A stretch of 35,421 bases of DNA from Bacteroides sp. (GTDB lineage: Bacteria; Bacteroidota; Bacteroidia; Bacteroidales; Muribaculaceae): the NCBI GenBank assembly GCA_014803765.1, contig JAAVBC010000008.1, positions 23,439 through 58,859 of the forward strand, given 5' to 3'. Made by a program: the position numbers and the translations under genes. Shown piece after piece: positions 1 through 8,985 of the stretch (position 1 is its first letter; the number at the start of each line of letters is the position of its first letter). The notes under the pieces are model-generated. The model had not been told where the DNA came from. It ran no database searches and worked only from the letters and a program-made list of their open reading frames with translations.

Positions 1-30
1 GGGAGCCTTAACGCCAACTACCACTGAGCA

Positions 31-159
31 CTGATACAGCAGTTAGGCAACCCGCTTCCGCGGGTTGGATGATACTGTATCAGGTTATAAGTCCGCAGGT
101 TTCAGCGCTTTGCGCTTCAACCCGCGGTTAACGGTGATGTAACCCGCGTCCGCGGGTTA
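31..159. repeat. Cluster of short GC-rich palindromes (REP-like)
   Basis: Several hairpins sit close together. At 48-67 an 8-bp stem (caacccgc/gcgggttg) has a 4-base loop and lies inside a 9-bp outer stem (31-39 with 75-83, ctgatacag/ctgtatcag). At 140-159 a 9-bp stem (taacccgcg/cgcgggtta) has a 2-base loop. A third partial copy of aacccgcgg is at 119-127. The repeated core 'aacccgc' and the non-coding position suggest REP/BIME-like intergenic repeats. I cannot test genome copy number. Confidence 0.6.
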
Positions 160-248
160 ATGCAGGTAGCAGGCATGGAGAGTCGCTTGGAAAAATCCCT
201 GACTATCCATTGCGAGTAGTAATTAGTACGCACCAACTTTTAGCAAAG

Positions 249-328
249 GTAGGGACGCTCGTGCGTCCGCTTACATTGATCTGGAATTCGATATGTTGCG
301 AGCGGACGCACGAGCCGTGCGTCCCTAC
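249..328. repeat. Inverted repeat pair, each arm itself palindromic
   Basis: The left arm (249-271) and right arm (301-328) are inverted copies that differ by a 5-base indel. The right arm folds alone into a perfect 9-bp hairpin (ggacgcacg, loop agc, cgtgcgtcc). The left arm folds into a 6-bp hairpin (ggacgc/gcgtcc). Between them are 29 bases with no recognisable gene. This is the architecture of a REP-type doublet, which fits a dispersed intergenic element. No transposase is visible nearby. Confidence 0.6.
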
Positions 329-340
329 AAGGTATAAAGG

Positions 341-378
341 GAGCCGCCGCGCCGGGGTTGAATCCGGAGCGGCGGCTC
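341..378 (-). terminator. Probable terminator of the SusC/D operon
   Basis: A 10-bp perfect stem (gagccgccgc at 341-350, gcggcggctc at 369-378) lies 50 bases beyond the stop codon of the last gene of the minus-strand locus. Read on the minus strand it is followed only by CCTTTATACC, so the U-tract is short. The 18-base loop has further ccgg/ccgg pairing. Terminator is the likely role but not certain. Confidence 0.45.
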
Positions 379-428
379 TTCTTTGGGGGGGGAAGCGCAC
401 TCCTTATGGGTGCGGCTCCTTATGGGTT

Positions 429-2360
429 TTATTTTGCTACCTGCATCTTGATGCCGGAAACTGTGATGTTGGCTTTGCCGGGAGCGCCTGCATAGTCCAT
501 GCAGAGCTGCAGATTGTCGGTGTCAATGCCCTGCTTGTTCTTGAAGAAATAGAGATAGGGCACGCCTTCTTCTACATCAACGCGGTCGAGAACAATGAAT
601 GTGTTATCATCAGCGTCCGCATCCGCACCGAGAGAATCACCCTTCTGCACCTTCACGGTCACACCCTTGATGTCTCTGTCAGACTCAATAGTCATCACGA
701 AGTCATACTTATTTTCAGCGGATGTCTTGACATTAGTCCAGATATGCACCTGACCCTGCCACTGATCGCCGCCGATACCTTCGGGAGCTATGAAGCTATA
801 GCCGTCAGCGAAGAAGATGAGCTCCGGCTGAGCAATTGCACTTGAATCCCAGCTTGAGTTAGCAAACCATGTGGAGGAATTCACTACCTTGAAATTGGCA
901 AAGATATTGTCAGCCTCCGGAATCTGGGGAGCTACGGCAGCCGCAGGAATGACTGTGCCGTCGTCATACTGATGCTCTTTGAATACGATGTTATCGACCT
1001 CAATATCGCAGTCGCCATAACCACCGAAGTCAAAGGCAATCTTCAGAGTGCCGTCGAAGCCCTCCATATCGGTGAACCATACGATGGAGCCGTCAGCCTC
1101 CACATCAACGCGATCTGCCACAAAGAATGTCTCATCGTCGCCGAGTTTCTGAACCTTGACAGTCACTGCGCCCGCCTTAGGAACATTAACATTGCAAGAG
1201 AAATCATAAGTCACGCCGGAATGCACTTCGATATTAGTCTCTACATGCACCTGACCCTGCCACTGATCAGGACCCATATCTGCAGGAGTATGGAACTTGA
1301 TACCCTTAGTCGGAGTCAGAGTCACATCGGGCTGATTCGGAAGTTCTCCCCAGTTTCCATCAGCAAACCAAGTGGAAGCGACTCTCACTTCCGCATCCTT
1401 CCAGAGGTTATGCTCGAAGTCATACTTGAAGCCTGTAGTTGTCACGTCCTGAACTGCATCAGCCTTCGGAGCAATGATATACTGCCATGAGATGCCGTCG
1501 AGATCCTGAACAAGGATAATCTCACTCTTGCTGAAAGACGTGATTCTATATCTGGGGTTGGCAAAAGCTGCCTCCGAGGGGACATAGGGGAAGGGGGTGT
1601 CAGCAGGAAGTTCGAGATAGAGATTCGCACCCTGAGGCACAAGGGAGAATGTAGAATTCACTACGCCGCAGTCAACTCTGAAGTCCTCACCATTCCCGGG
1701 ATTGTTAACCTTGTATCCGGGGAGGGCGTTGACTCCTGTGTTGACATAGAAAGTGCCCGCTGTGCCGGGATCGAACACATAAGTGCCTTCTGTCTCCTTG
1801 CCGGTATCACCGAAAGTAAGCGTATTTGCATATACACCCTCAGCTTCTTTAGCACCCGGACCGCCACTCCACCATTCAGTGGGATTCTCAGCCGGACCGC
1901 AGCCCATATTGCCCTGCTTCGTGCCATCGACAGCCCACTCTTTAGTGGCGTCATTGGTCAATGCACGCATATAGGGAGTGAAATCGAAGATAGTGCGGTC
2001 GATCGTGATAACGCCGTTGACAGAACCCTCGGACACTCCGTTGGCGTTGCCGACCTTCATTTCTACGGGATATTCACCCGCGATAGTGATAAGGTCGTGA
2101 TAAGTCAGCGCAGTCGAAGGACGCTCGCTGTTGTTGACATACCAGATCGGATAGACACCCACTGCGTTATTGCCGTTCTTGTCAAGGATATTCAGTTCGA
2201 CATTATTTAGCTCGTCGACACTTATCCCTATCTGATAATCGGATGCCTGAGGCACTCCCGCCTGCGAAGGATAGTTGATATCTTCCGGCGAGCAGGAAGC
2301 CATGCCGGCGAGTAAACCCGCCATGGCTCCGAACCCGATGAATTTATTTATAGTTTTCAT
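429..2360 (-). CDS. SusE/F-position surface glycan-binding lipoprotein
   Basis: 643 residues. The signal peptide ends in a lipobox (GMASC, lipidated Cys23), so this is probably an outer-membrane, surface-exposed lipoprotein. It lies 25 bases after susD, the usual place of the accessory glycan-binding protein. Residues about 40-130 look like an Ig/PKD-type domain. Residues about 140-300 carry a Trp/Gly-rich segment (MGCG then WW) seen in other Bacteroidetes binding proteins. The C-terminus has two homologous beta-rich modules (about 326-461 and 493-643). Both begin with STWFA, contain DQWQGQVH (365-372, 532-539) and then VTVKVQK, and resemble carbohydrate-binding modules. Role inferred: it captures glycan at the surface for SusC/D. 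It is an SGBP by position and architecture, not a recognised SusE ortholog. Confidence 0.8.
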   Translation of the reverse strand: MKTINKFIGFGAMAGLLAGMASCSPEDINYPSQAGVPQASDYQIGISVDELNNVELNILDKNGNNAVGVYPIWYVNNSERPSTALTYHDLITIAGEYPVEMKVGNANGVSEGSVNGVITIDRTIFDFTPYMRALTNDATKEWAVDGTKQGNMGCGPAENPTEWWSGGPGAKEAEGVYANTLTFGDTGKETEGTYVFDPGTAGTFYVNTGVNALPGYKVNNPGNGEDFRVDCGVVNSTFSLVPQGANLYLELPADTPFPYVPSEAAFANPRYRITSFSKSEIILVQDLDGISWQYIIAPKADAVQDVTTTGFKYDFEHNLWKDAEVRVASTWFADGNWGELPNQPDVTLTPTKGIKFHTPADMGPDQWQGQVHVETNIEVHSGVTYDFSCNVNVPKAGAVTVKVQKLGDDETFFVADRVDVEADGSIVWFTDMEGFDGTLKIAFDFGGYGDCDIEVDNIVFKEHQYDDGTVIPAAAVAPQIPEADNIFANFKVVNSSTWFANSSWDSSAIAQPELIFFADGYSFIAPEGIGGDQWQGQVHIWTNVKTSAENKYDFVMTIESDRDIKGVTVKVQKGDSLGADADADDNTFIVLDRVDVEEGVPYLYFFKNKQGIDTDNLQLCMDYAGAPGKANITVSGIKMQVAK

Positions 2361-2385
2361 TTGGATTTTTAATTTAGGTCATGAA

Positions 2386-3906
2386 TTACATGAAGTACTG
2401 GGTGTTCTGCTTGAGATGACCCTGACATTTATCAATTTCGCTCTGCGGGAAGGGGATATACTTCTTATTATCGGTATAATGACCCTTTCTGCCGTCGGGA
2501 AGTTCGCTATCTTCGATAAGATAATCCTTAGCGAGACCTGTGCGGATAAGATCCCAATAGCGCTTGCCCTCTCCGAGGAATTCCCATGCACGCTCGCGGA
2601 TAATGTTGTCGAGAGTAGCGGGCACTGAGGGGAGACCAGCGCGTCTGCGGACGCGGTCGAGATATGTCTGAGCATTGGGCGAACCGAGTTCGGCAGCATA
2701 GAGCAGACACTCTGAGAAGCGATAGAGACGCAGGTTATTGTTATAGTTCAGAAGAGCATCGGCGAGCTGAGCGCTGTTGCCACCTACGCGACCTGCATAC
2801 TTCGCCAGGAAGTAGCCAGTGTCCTGATAAGCGGGATTATAGTTGCCCTCACCCGGCTGCCAGATAGAAGCGTCGCGGCGAGTGTCGGCGGGATCATAGG
2901 AATCATAGCAGGATTTGCGCACTGTGCAGAAGCCCCAGCCTGTATCGTCATGAATTCCGTCTGACTTATTATAGCCACGCGGAAGAATCATACAGGGCAC
3001 GACTGTACCGCCGGCTGTGCCACCCCAGCTCCAGTTACGTGAGCCCTGATAGTCGGAGTAGTTGATTTCCCAGATGGATTCCTGACACCATTCTCCACTT
3101 GTCTCCCAAATATCAGCGAAATTCGGCATAAGGTCGTAGAGACCGGAATTGATGATTTCTTCCATGTATTTGAGAGCCGTCTTCTTGCGGGTGTCATCGT
3201 TCTGATACATCACGACCTCAGTGTAGAGCATATACACGAAGTGCTTAGTGACGCGACCAAGATCCGAACCGGAGCACTTTTCCGGGAGGTTATCAGCCTC
3301 GATCACTTTCTCCAGATCCTGAATAATGAATTCATAGACCTCGTCGGCAGTGTACTGCGGAGCCAGGAAATCGCCCGAGAGATTCACGGTGTAGTAAGCG
3401 ATATTGCCCCACCAATGCCAGAGCTGATTATAGAAGAAGGCGCGGAGCGCGATCACCTGAGATTCATAGTAAGCGCGATGCTCGATTTCTTCGGGAGTCT
3501 GCGCATCCCAGTAGTCATACATATACTGGATAGCATCGTTGCAGCGCTTCACTCCGGAATATGCGTTGCTGTAGTTGTCGATCATCACCTGATCGGCAGT
3601 AGTGCTGAAGTTGAAAATCGCTTTCCACTGGCTCATATCGCCGACGTCGCCGCCACCGGGATAACACTGGTCGGTCATCACCTCGGGATAGATATTCAAG
3701 CCGGTGTAGTTATTCGCATAGTCAAACCAATGCAGAGGGTCGTAAGCTGCGACGACAGCCTGCTTGATATTATCCTCAGTCTTGTAGTAATCCTCAACCT
3801 GATCCTGAGTATTGTTGGTTATATCAAGCCAGTCGCTCGAACATGACGCGAACGCCAATCCGAATCCGACAAATGCAGCTGATAAGATTAATTTATTATG
3901 TTTCAT
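2386..3906 (-). CDS. SusD-family outer-membrane glycan-binding lipoprotein
   Basis: 506 residues, normal for SusD/RagB proteins. The signal peptide ends in FASC (Cys22), so it is a lipoprotein. The N-terminal region has the typical SusD pattern (CSSDWLDI, then helical TPR-like segments such as KRCNDAIQYM and ALRAFFYNQLWHWWG). The C-terminus contains the usual RRRAGLP and RERAWEFLGEGKRYWDLIRTG segments. It begins 23 bases after susC and ends 25 bases before the glycan-binding lipoprotein, so all are co-transcribed. Known for the family: SusD forms the lid of the SusC barrel and hands oligosaccharides over for import. Confidence 0.95.
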   Translation of the reverse strand: MKHNKLILSAAFVGFGLAFASCSSDWLDITNNTQDQVEDYYKTEDNIKQAVVAAYDPLHWFDYANNYTGLNIYPEVMTDQCYPGGGDVGDMSQWKAIFNFSTTADQVMIDNYSNAYSGVKRCNDAIQYMYDYWDAQTPEEIEHRAYYESQVIALRAFFYNQLWHWWGNIAYYTVNLSGDFLAPQYTADEVYEFIIQDLEKVIEADNLPEKCSGSDLGRVTKHFVYMLYTEVVMYQNDDTRKKTALKYMEEIINSGLYDLMPNFADIWETSGEWCQESIWEINYSDYQGSRNWSWGGTAGGTVVPCMILPRGYNKSDGIHDDTGWGFCTVRKSCYDSYDPADTRRDASIWQPGEGNYNPAYQDTGYFLAKYAGRVGGNSAQLADALLNYNNNLRLYRFSECLLYAAELGSPNAQTYLDRVRRRAGLPSVPATLDNIIRERAWEFLGEGKRYWDLIRTGLAKDYLIEDSELPDGRKGHYTDNKKYIPFPQSEIDKCQGHLKQNTQYFM

Positions 3907-3929
3907 TTTGATATTCGAGTTAGAAAAGG

Positions 3930-6900
3930 TTAGAATGACACATTGAAGCCCACTGTGAATGTGCGTGCCTCGGGGTAGTTGCCGTAGTCGATACCGATGT
4001 TTACGCCATCGCCGATTTCAGGAGTAAAGCCGTGGTAGCTTGTAGCGGTAAAGAGGTTCTCGCCCATTACGAATACTCTTGCATTGCTCAGACCAATCTT
4101 GCGGATAAGATGATCGGGGAAAGTGTAAGAGAGGGTGATGTTGGACATACGCAGATATGCGCCGTCGTGGATATAGATATCGGAGCTCTGCCAGTTGCGT
4201 GCGTCGCCGAGGCGATAGATAGGAATTTTGTTGGAGGTTCCTTCGCCTGTCCAGCGATTGAGCATCCATGCGGGAAGGTTCTTCGCGGGAGTATCGCTAC
4301 GCAGAGAAGCGTCGTAGATCTGGTTGCCCCATACGCCCTGGAAGTAAGCAGAAAGCTGGAAGCCTTTCCATCCGAAGCCGACATTGAAACCATAAGTCCA
4401 GTCGGGCAGACCTTTACCGAGTTTAGTGCGGTCGTTATCGTTGATAGTGCCGTCGCCGTTAGTGTCGACGAAGATCACGTCGCCGGGCTGGGCATACCAT
4501 GAAGTCATGCCGGGAGTCAGACCATATTTTTCATTATATGCGTCTGCCTCAGCCTGATTCTGGAATACACCGGCTGTCTTATAGCCATAGAAGAAGGGGA
4601 AGGGTTCGCCGTTCATTGAGCGGGCGATGTCGCCGGCAGTGCCGTTGCTGACCTCGCTTCTCCAACCTTCCGAGTTGCCGAGGTTGACGAGTGTATTCTT
4701 GAAGTATGAAAGGTTGCCGGCAAGGTTGACCTCGAATTCACCGAAGTTATGCGCCCAGCGGAGTTCCATTTCCACACCGGTGTTATCCATTGTGCCGACG
4801 TTGCCGATAGGAGCGGTCTCACCGACATAAGTGGGCACCATCATGGTCATAAGCATACCGTTGGTGCGCTTTTTATACCAGTCGAAAGTGAACTGCAGTG
4901 AGTTGTTGAGGAAAGCGAGGTCAAGACCGATGTCTGTCTGAGTTGATTCCTCCCATTTGAGATCCGGGTTTGCGATACCGGATGCCTTTGAACCATAAGT
5001 CTGGCTTGATCCTTCCGGACCGAAGTAATAGTTGTTGTTGCCATCAGTGAGGACTGTATAGCGGAAGTCGCCGATAGCCTCGTTACCGTTCTTACCCCAT
5101 GATACGCGGAGTTTGGTGTTATTCCACCATGTCGGGCGTCTTTCCATGAAGGGTTCGTTGGTGAGGTTCCAACCTACGGAGAATGAAGGGAATGTAGCCC
5201 AGCGATGATTTGCGCCGAAGCGAGAAGAACCGTCGCGACGGACAGTCACCTGCGCCATATAGCGAGAGTCATAGTCGTAAGAAGCTCTGCCGAAGTAAGA
5301 GAGGAGTTTTGGCCATGCCGAGTTCGGACCGGCGTTACCTGTGCGGTTGCCACCATCCTCCTCGCCGGGAGCACCCTGCGCGACAGTTACCCACGGTTTG
5401 TTGAAGTTATAGAGTTTGTTGGCTGAAGTGTTCATCCACCATCCTGTGCTCTGCTTTGCAGATTCGCCGAGCACTACGTTGATATGATGGTCGCCGAAAG
5501 TCTTATCATAGAAAATGATATTTTCGAGCTGCCATGTCCAGCCGCGGTTGGATTCTGCGTAAGCGCTTGCGTGGATAGCATCAGTGTTACTCAGATTGCT
5601 GTAATAGTTGGGTTCTGTGAAGCTGTTGGTGCCCCAGAAAGCCAAGTCGCCGCCGAAGCTGATGCGATACTTGATGCCGTCCCAGATCTGGAGTTCGCCG
5701 ATGATATTGCTGACGATCTTATGGCTCCAGTTTTTGGCAGCCGCGAACGACCATCCATAGAACGGGTTAGTCAACTCCTGATAGCCGCCACCGAATGCCT
5801 CGGGCACAGTGTAGAGATTTCCGTTGGCATCATAACGGGGGACATAAGACTTATTGTCGGCATAGTAAGCCTGCTGATGTTCATACTCGGGAGAACCGGG
5901 CACAAGTGTCGGAGTAAGCATCGGAGACATACCGAGGGCGTTGGTGATCGCGCCTCCATAGTAGCCGCCGCCACCTCCGAAGCCCTTTGAGTGAATGCGG
6001 GCGTAAGAGATGTTGGTGGTCAGCGTGAAGCTGTTGAGCCAATTGCGCTTCTTGGAATCATCGAAGAGAGTGTAGATATTATTGGCACGCAGAGTCAGAC
6101 GGTCGTAGTTAGACTGATCATAATTGCCGCCGATGATACCATCCTGTTTGTAATAGCCGAAAGAAAGGAAGTAGTTGACCTTCTCACTTGCGCCGGATAC
6201 TGATACCTGATGGTTCATCACGGGCGCATTGTCGTTGAAGATAGCTGCCTGCCAGTCATAGCCGTTGCCATAGCTGTAGGGATCGCCATAAGGAGCGGGC
6301 TGACCTGTATTCAGGTATGCTTCGTTCTTCATCAGGGCATACTGCGTAGCGTTGAGCATCTTGAGAGATTTCTGCTTTGACTGCCAGCCATAGGAGAAGT
6401 CGTAAGTAATCTTAGCGCGTCCCTGCACACCTGTCTTGGTCGTAACGAGGATCACACCGTTTGCTGCACGCGCACCATAGACAGCGCCGGAAGCGGCATC
6501 CTTCAACACCTCGATACTCTTGATATCCGAGGGGTTAAGATAATCGATTCCACCCTCGATCGGCATACCGTCGACGATATACAGGGGGTTGGAGTCATTG
6601 ATTGTGCCGACACCGCGCACACGAATCTGGGCAGAGCTGCCCGGTTCGCCGCTCGGAGTAGTGGCAGTCACACCGGCAGTCACACCCTTAAGTGCATTCT
6701 GCACATTGGTAGGCAATGTCTGCGCGAGAGTTTCCTCACCGACCTGCGAGATGGCAGCAGTCACGACACTCTTCTTCTGTGTGCCATAGCCGACTACGAC
6801 CACATCATTAAGAATCTGTGAATCCTCAATGAGACTGATGTTAAGTTCCTTAGTTTTTCCATCGACTTTTGCCTCCTGAGGAGTATAGCCGATATACGAG

Positions 6901-7112
6901 AACATAAGGGTTGAGCCCACGGGGGCGTTAATGGAGTAGCGTCCATCGAGATCGGTAGCCGTACCGGTCGAAGTCCCTTTCACCATTACCGTCACTCCCA
7001 GCAGGGGCTCTCCGTCGAGTGAAGATGTCACCAGACCGGAGACATTGACATTCTGGGCGTAGACCCCGAGACATGTCAACACCGCGATGAGAAACAAGGT
7101 TAGCTTTTTCAT
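3930..7112 (-). CDS. SusC-family TonB-dependent oligosaccharide transporter
   Basis: 1060 residues, full length for SusC/RagA. Order: signal peptide (to about residue 19, ending VYAQ), a carboxypeptidase-D-like regulatory domain (about 22-100, with DGEPLLGVTVMVKGT), and the plug domain beginning at the SusC signature VVVVGYGTQKK and containing IRVRGVGTIND and DGMP. The barrel ends in an aromatic C-terminal strand (FTVGFNVSF). There is no N-terminal STN domain, so direct signalling to an anti-sigma factor is not expected. The gene is 94 bases downstream of GH16, and I find no TAnnTTTG box in that gap, so it is probably transcribed from the GH16 promoter. Energy should come from ExbB/ExbD/TonB proteins such as those at 11796-13695. 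Confidence 0.97.
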   Translation of the reverse strand: MKKLTLFLIAVLTCLGVYAQNVNVSGLVTSSLDGEPLLGVTVMVKGTSTGTATDLDGRYSINAPVGSTLMFSYIGYTPQEAKVDGKTKELNISLIEDSQILNDVVVVGYGTQKKSVVTAAISQVGEETLAQTLPTNVQNALKGVTAGVTATTPSGEPGSSAQIRVRGVGTINDSNPLYIVDGMPIEGGIDYLNPSDIKSIEVLKDAASGAVYGARAANGVILVTTKTGVQGRAKITYDFSYGWQSKQKSLKMLNATQYALMKNEAYLNTGQPAPYGDPYSYGNGYDWQAAIFNDNAPVMNHQVSVSGASEKVNYFLSFGYYKQDGIIGGNYDQSNYDRLTLRANNIYTLFDDSKKRNWLNSFTLTTNISYARIHSKGFGGGGGYYGGAITNALGMSPMLTPTLVPGSPEYEHQQAYYADNKSYVPRYDANGNLYTVPEAFGGGYQELTNPFYGWSFAAAKNWSHKIVSNIIGELQIWDGIKYRISFGGDLAFWGTNSFTEPNYYSNLSNTDAIHASAYAESNRGWTWQLENIIFYDKTFGDHHINVVLGESAKQSTGWWMNTSANKLYNFNKPWVTVAQGAPGEEDGGNRTGNAGPNSAWPKLLSYFGRASYDYDSRYMAQVTVRRDGSSRFGANHRWATFPSFSVGWNLTNEPFMERRPTWWNNTKLRVSWGKNGNEAIGDFRYTVLTDGNNNYYFGPEGSSQTYGSKASGIANPDLKWEESTQTDIGLDLAFLNNSLQFTFDWYKKRTNGMLMTMMVPTYVGETAPIGNVGTMDNTGVEMELRWAHNFGEFEVNLAGNLSYFKNTLVNLGNSEGWRSEVSNGTAGDIARSMNGEPFPFFYGYKTAGVFQNQAEADAYNEKYGLTPGMTSWYAQPGDVIFVDTNGDGTINDNDRTKLGKGLPDWTYGFNVGFGWKGFQLSAYFQGVWGNQIYDASLRSDTPAKNLPAWMLNRWTGEGTSNKIPIYRLGDARNWQSSDIYIHDGAYLRMSNITLSYTFPDHLIRKIGLSNARVFVMGENLFTATSYHGFTPEIGDGVNIGIDYGNYPEARTFTVGFNVSF

Positions 7113-7206
7113 CTGGAATTGGGTTAAGTTATTAGAAAATTATGTAAGGTTGTAGCTTAGGTTGTAGTAATTTTAGGAGTAATGGGAGAAATAAGATATG
7201 TTGGAG

Positions 7207-8604
7207 TTATTTCTTTTGGAAGATTCTGACATAATCTATTTTCAAAGTGACGGGAAGCACACTGTCGTCGACACCTTTATAGCCACCCCAATCGCCACCC
7301 CATGCGAGGTTGAGGATGGGATAGAAGGCATAGTGGAAGGGCCAGGATGCATGGTCGGTTCCCATAGAAGCGCGAGTCGCACGGAGCTGCACTTTGCCGT
7401 CGACGTAGGTGATTATCTCATCTTCCGTCCATTCAAGCGCATAGACATGGAAAGAACCCTCTGCGCCGGCGCAATACATTTCGTGAGTTTTCTGAGTCCC
7501 CTTCGTATGATTGTAGTTCTCCGTGTGGAGGGATGAAGAGACATAATTGGGATTTGCGCCGACCTCTTCCATGATATCGATTTCGCCGCAACGGGGCCAG
7601 CCGTTGGTGCTCCAATCCACATTGCAGGGCATCATCCAGAAAGCGGGCCATGTTCCCTTCCCGGCGGGGAGATTCATGCGGGCTTCGAAGTAGCCGTAGG
7701 TCCATCCCGTATTGGGACATGCATTTACACGCCCTGAATAAATCTTGCCATCGGATGCCTTGAAGCAATTGATATTGAGCATGCCATTCTCTACGACAAG
7801 AGTAGATTTTCCATCAATCTGCTTGGATGTATAGATCTGAAGTTCGTTGTTGACATAGCCTGCGGGCCAGTTCTCTGCCACCCAGTCTCTGCCAAGTGTC
7901 GGACCTCCGTTGAATTCATCGCTCCAGACGAGTGTATATCCGTCGGGAATTACGATTGCATCGCTGAGCTGAGTGACTGAAATTTCAGTTTCAGAATCTC
8001 CGCACGCAAGTTTGAGCGCTGCATTGCGATCTGCTGATTCATTATTTGCAGATGCTTTGAGTTCAACGACGGTCTCTCCGCTCCCGCCCTTAGAAGGTGA
8101 CAGCGTGAGCCAGGATTCTGAATTAGAGAGCGTCCAATCGCCGTTGGCAGTGATCGTAAGCTTGGCAGTTGAAGCAGCCCCACTCATAGTCAGGGTTTTA
8201 AGTGAAGGGATAGCCGTCATGACATAACCTTGTGTCAACGGCACGCTTTTCACGGTCTTACCTCCTGAGACGATTCGTATGTCGGCAGTGCGCTCCTCCA
8301 TGCCGGAGTTTGCTTTTACTGATATCTGCACATCGACTGCTACATTCTTAACTCCTCCTGAAGGACGGAGTGTCAGCCAATCTGCATCCGACGACACTGA
8401 CCAATCGGCATCTGCCTTGACATTCAGAGTTAACTGCGCGGCGTCCGGACCTGCGTGAAGAGCATCTTCCGATACGGAGACGCTGACATTTCCAACCGGA
8501 TTGACAGGAGTGTCTTCCTCATCATCGCCACATGAAATCATTAAAACTGATAATACGGGAATAAGGAGAGATAACGCTAAAATCGTCTTAAATTTTGAAG
8601 TCAT
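7207..8604 (-). CDS. GH16 endo-beta-glucanase lipoprotein with two BACON domains
   Basis: 465 residues. The signal peptide ends in LMISC (Cys25), so it is a lipoprotein. Two BACON domains follow (about 38-126 and 135-213, each with the W..S....WL.L.P pattern). The GH16 catalytic domain (about 222-465) starts with LVWSDEFNG and carries the GEIDIMEE active site, with nucleophile Glu341, Asp343 and acid/base Glu346. GH16 enzymes of this kind cleave internal bonds in laminarin (beta-1,3), lichenan or related glucans. Placement first in the susCD operon suggests a surface enzyme making the first cuts. BACON domains may hold the enzyme away from the membrane. An AAGGAG sequence lies 12 bases before the ATG. 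Exact substrate cannot be told from sequence alone. Confidence 0.93.
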   Translation of the reverse strand: MTSKFKTILALSLLIPVLSVLMISCGDDEEDTPVNPVGNVSVSVSEDALHAGPDAAQLTLNVKADADWSVSSDADWLTLRPSGGVKNVAVDVQISVKANSGMEERTADIRIVSGGKTVKSVPLTQGYVMTAIPSLKTLTMSGAASTAKLTITANGDWTLSNSESWLTLSPSKGGSGETVVELKASANNESADRNAALKLACGDSETEISVTQLSDAIVIPDGYTLVWSDEFNGGPTLGRDWVAENWPAGYVNNELQIYTSKQIDGKSTLVVENGMLNINCFKASDGKIYSGRVNACPNTGWTYGYFEARMNLPAGKGTWPAFWMMPCNVDWSTNGWPRCGEIDIMEEVGANPNYVSSSLHTENYNHTKGTQKTHEMYCAGAEGSFHVYALEWTEDEIITYVDGKVQLRATRASMGTDHASWPFHYAFYPILNLAWGGDWGGYKGVDDSVLPVTLKIDYVRIFQKK

Positions 8605-8763
8605 AAATTGAATCGACTCCTTAAGCTAAAGAAATCCTATGTAAGCAATCTGACTTTTTGCCTATGTCAAATCCCATAGACATTACGTTTTTTTACTTAC
8701 AAAAATTTTTAGTCACTTAAGATTGAGTTTTTCGGGTTAATTAAATAAATTTGATTGCACTTC

Positions 8764-8793
8764 CAAAATTAACAATTTTTTAAATTACACCAA
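8764..8793 (-). promoter_or_regulatory. Promoter of the GH16-susCD operon
   Basis: On the minus strand a -33 TTG (8793-8791) is followed after 19 bases by TAATTTTG (8771-8764). This matches the Bacteroidetes housekeeping consensus (TTG, 17-23 bases, TAnnTTTG). The predicted start of transcription near 8757 gives a leader of about 150 bases before the ATG at 8604. Within it ctatg/catag (8662-8666, 8675-8679) can pair. Confidence 0.7.
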
Positions 8794-8867
8794 AATTTTT
8801 AGCATATTTTTTAAAATAAATTTCCGGATTCTTTCGACATGTCATTAAAGACCTTGAAAAATAGCTA

Positions 8868-8915
8868 TATATTTGGGGGGGAGAGATGGAAAGATGAAAG
8901 AATTTTGTAATTTTG
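8868..8915 (+). promoter_or_regulatory. Candidate -7 boxes for the GH5 gene
   Basis: TATATTTG (8868-8875) and TAATTTTG (8908-8915) both fit TAnnTTTG. Neither has a TTG at 19-21 bases upstream (the nearest, 8854-8856, is only 11 bases from the first box). A sugar-responsive activator may compensate for the missing -33 element. Confidence 0.35.
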
Positions 8916-8948
8916 CGGAAATTAATATTTTTCACAAACCTAACCCGA

Positions 8949-8971
8949 TGACTCATTCTCGGAGTGAGTCA
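8949..8971 (+). promoter_or_regulatory. Inverted repeat in the GH5 leader
   Basis: tgactca (8949-8955) and tgagtca (8965-8971) form a perfect 7-bp inverted repeat with a 9-base spacer, ending 14 bases before the GH5 ATG. It could be a leader hairpin hiding the ribosome site, or an operator. There is no U-tract, so it is not a normal terminator. Confidence 0.4.
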
Positions 8972-8985
8972 CATATTTTATTCTT

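Larger units (their letters stand above)
8605..8985. other. Divergent PUL intergenic region
   Basis: 381 very AT-rich bases separate the divergent GH16 and GH5 genes. No ORF is visible. It holds the minus-strand promoter at 8764-8793, candidate plus-strand -7 boxes at 8868-8875 (TATATTTG) and 8908-8915 (TAATTTTG), and a 7-bp inverted repeat just before the GH5 start. A regulator binding here could control both directions, but none is encoded in the window. Confidence 0.6.

Noticed and set aside
160..446. 12-base inverted match (atgcaggtagca at 160-171 and the lipoprotein gene end at 435-446)
   Set aside because: Short and single; not enough to claim a repeat or recombination site.
210..845. 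211-residue plus-strand frame overlapping the lipoprotein gene
   Set aside because: Antisense shadow of a gene with clear lipobox and duplicated domains; no promoter or family signal.
7113..7206. Separate promoter for susC
   Set aside because: No TAnnTTTG match on the minus strand in the 94-base gap after GH16.
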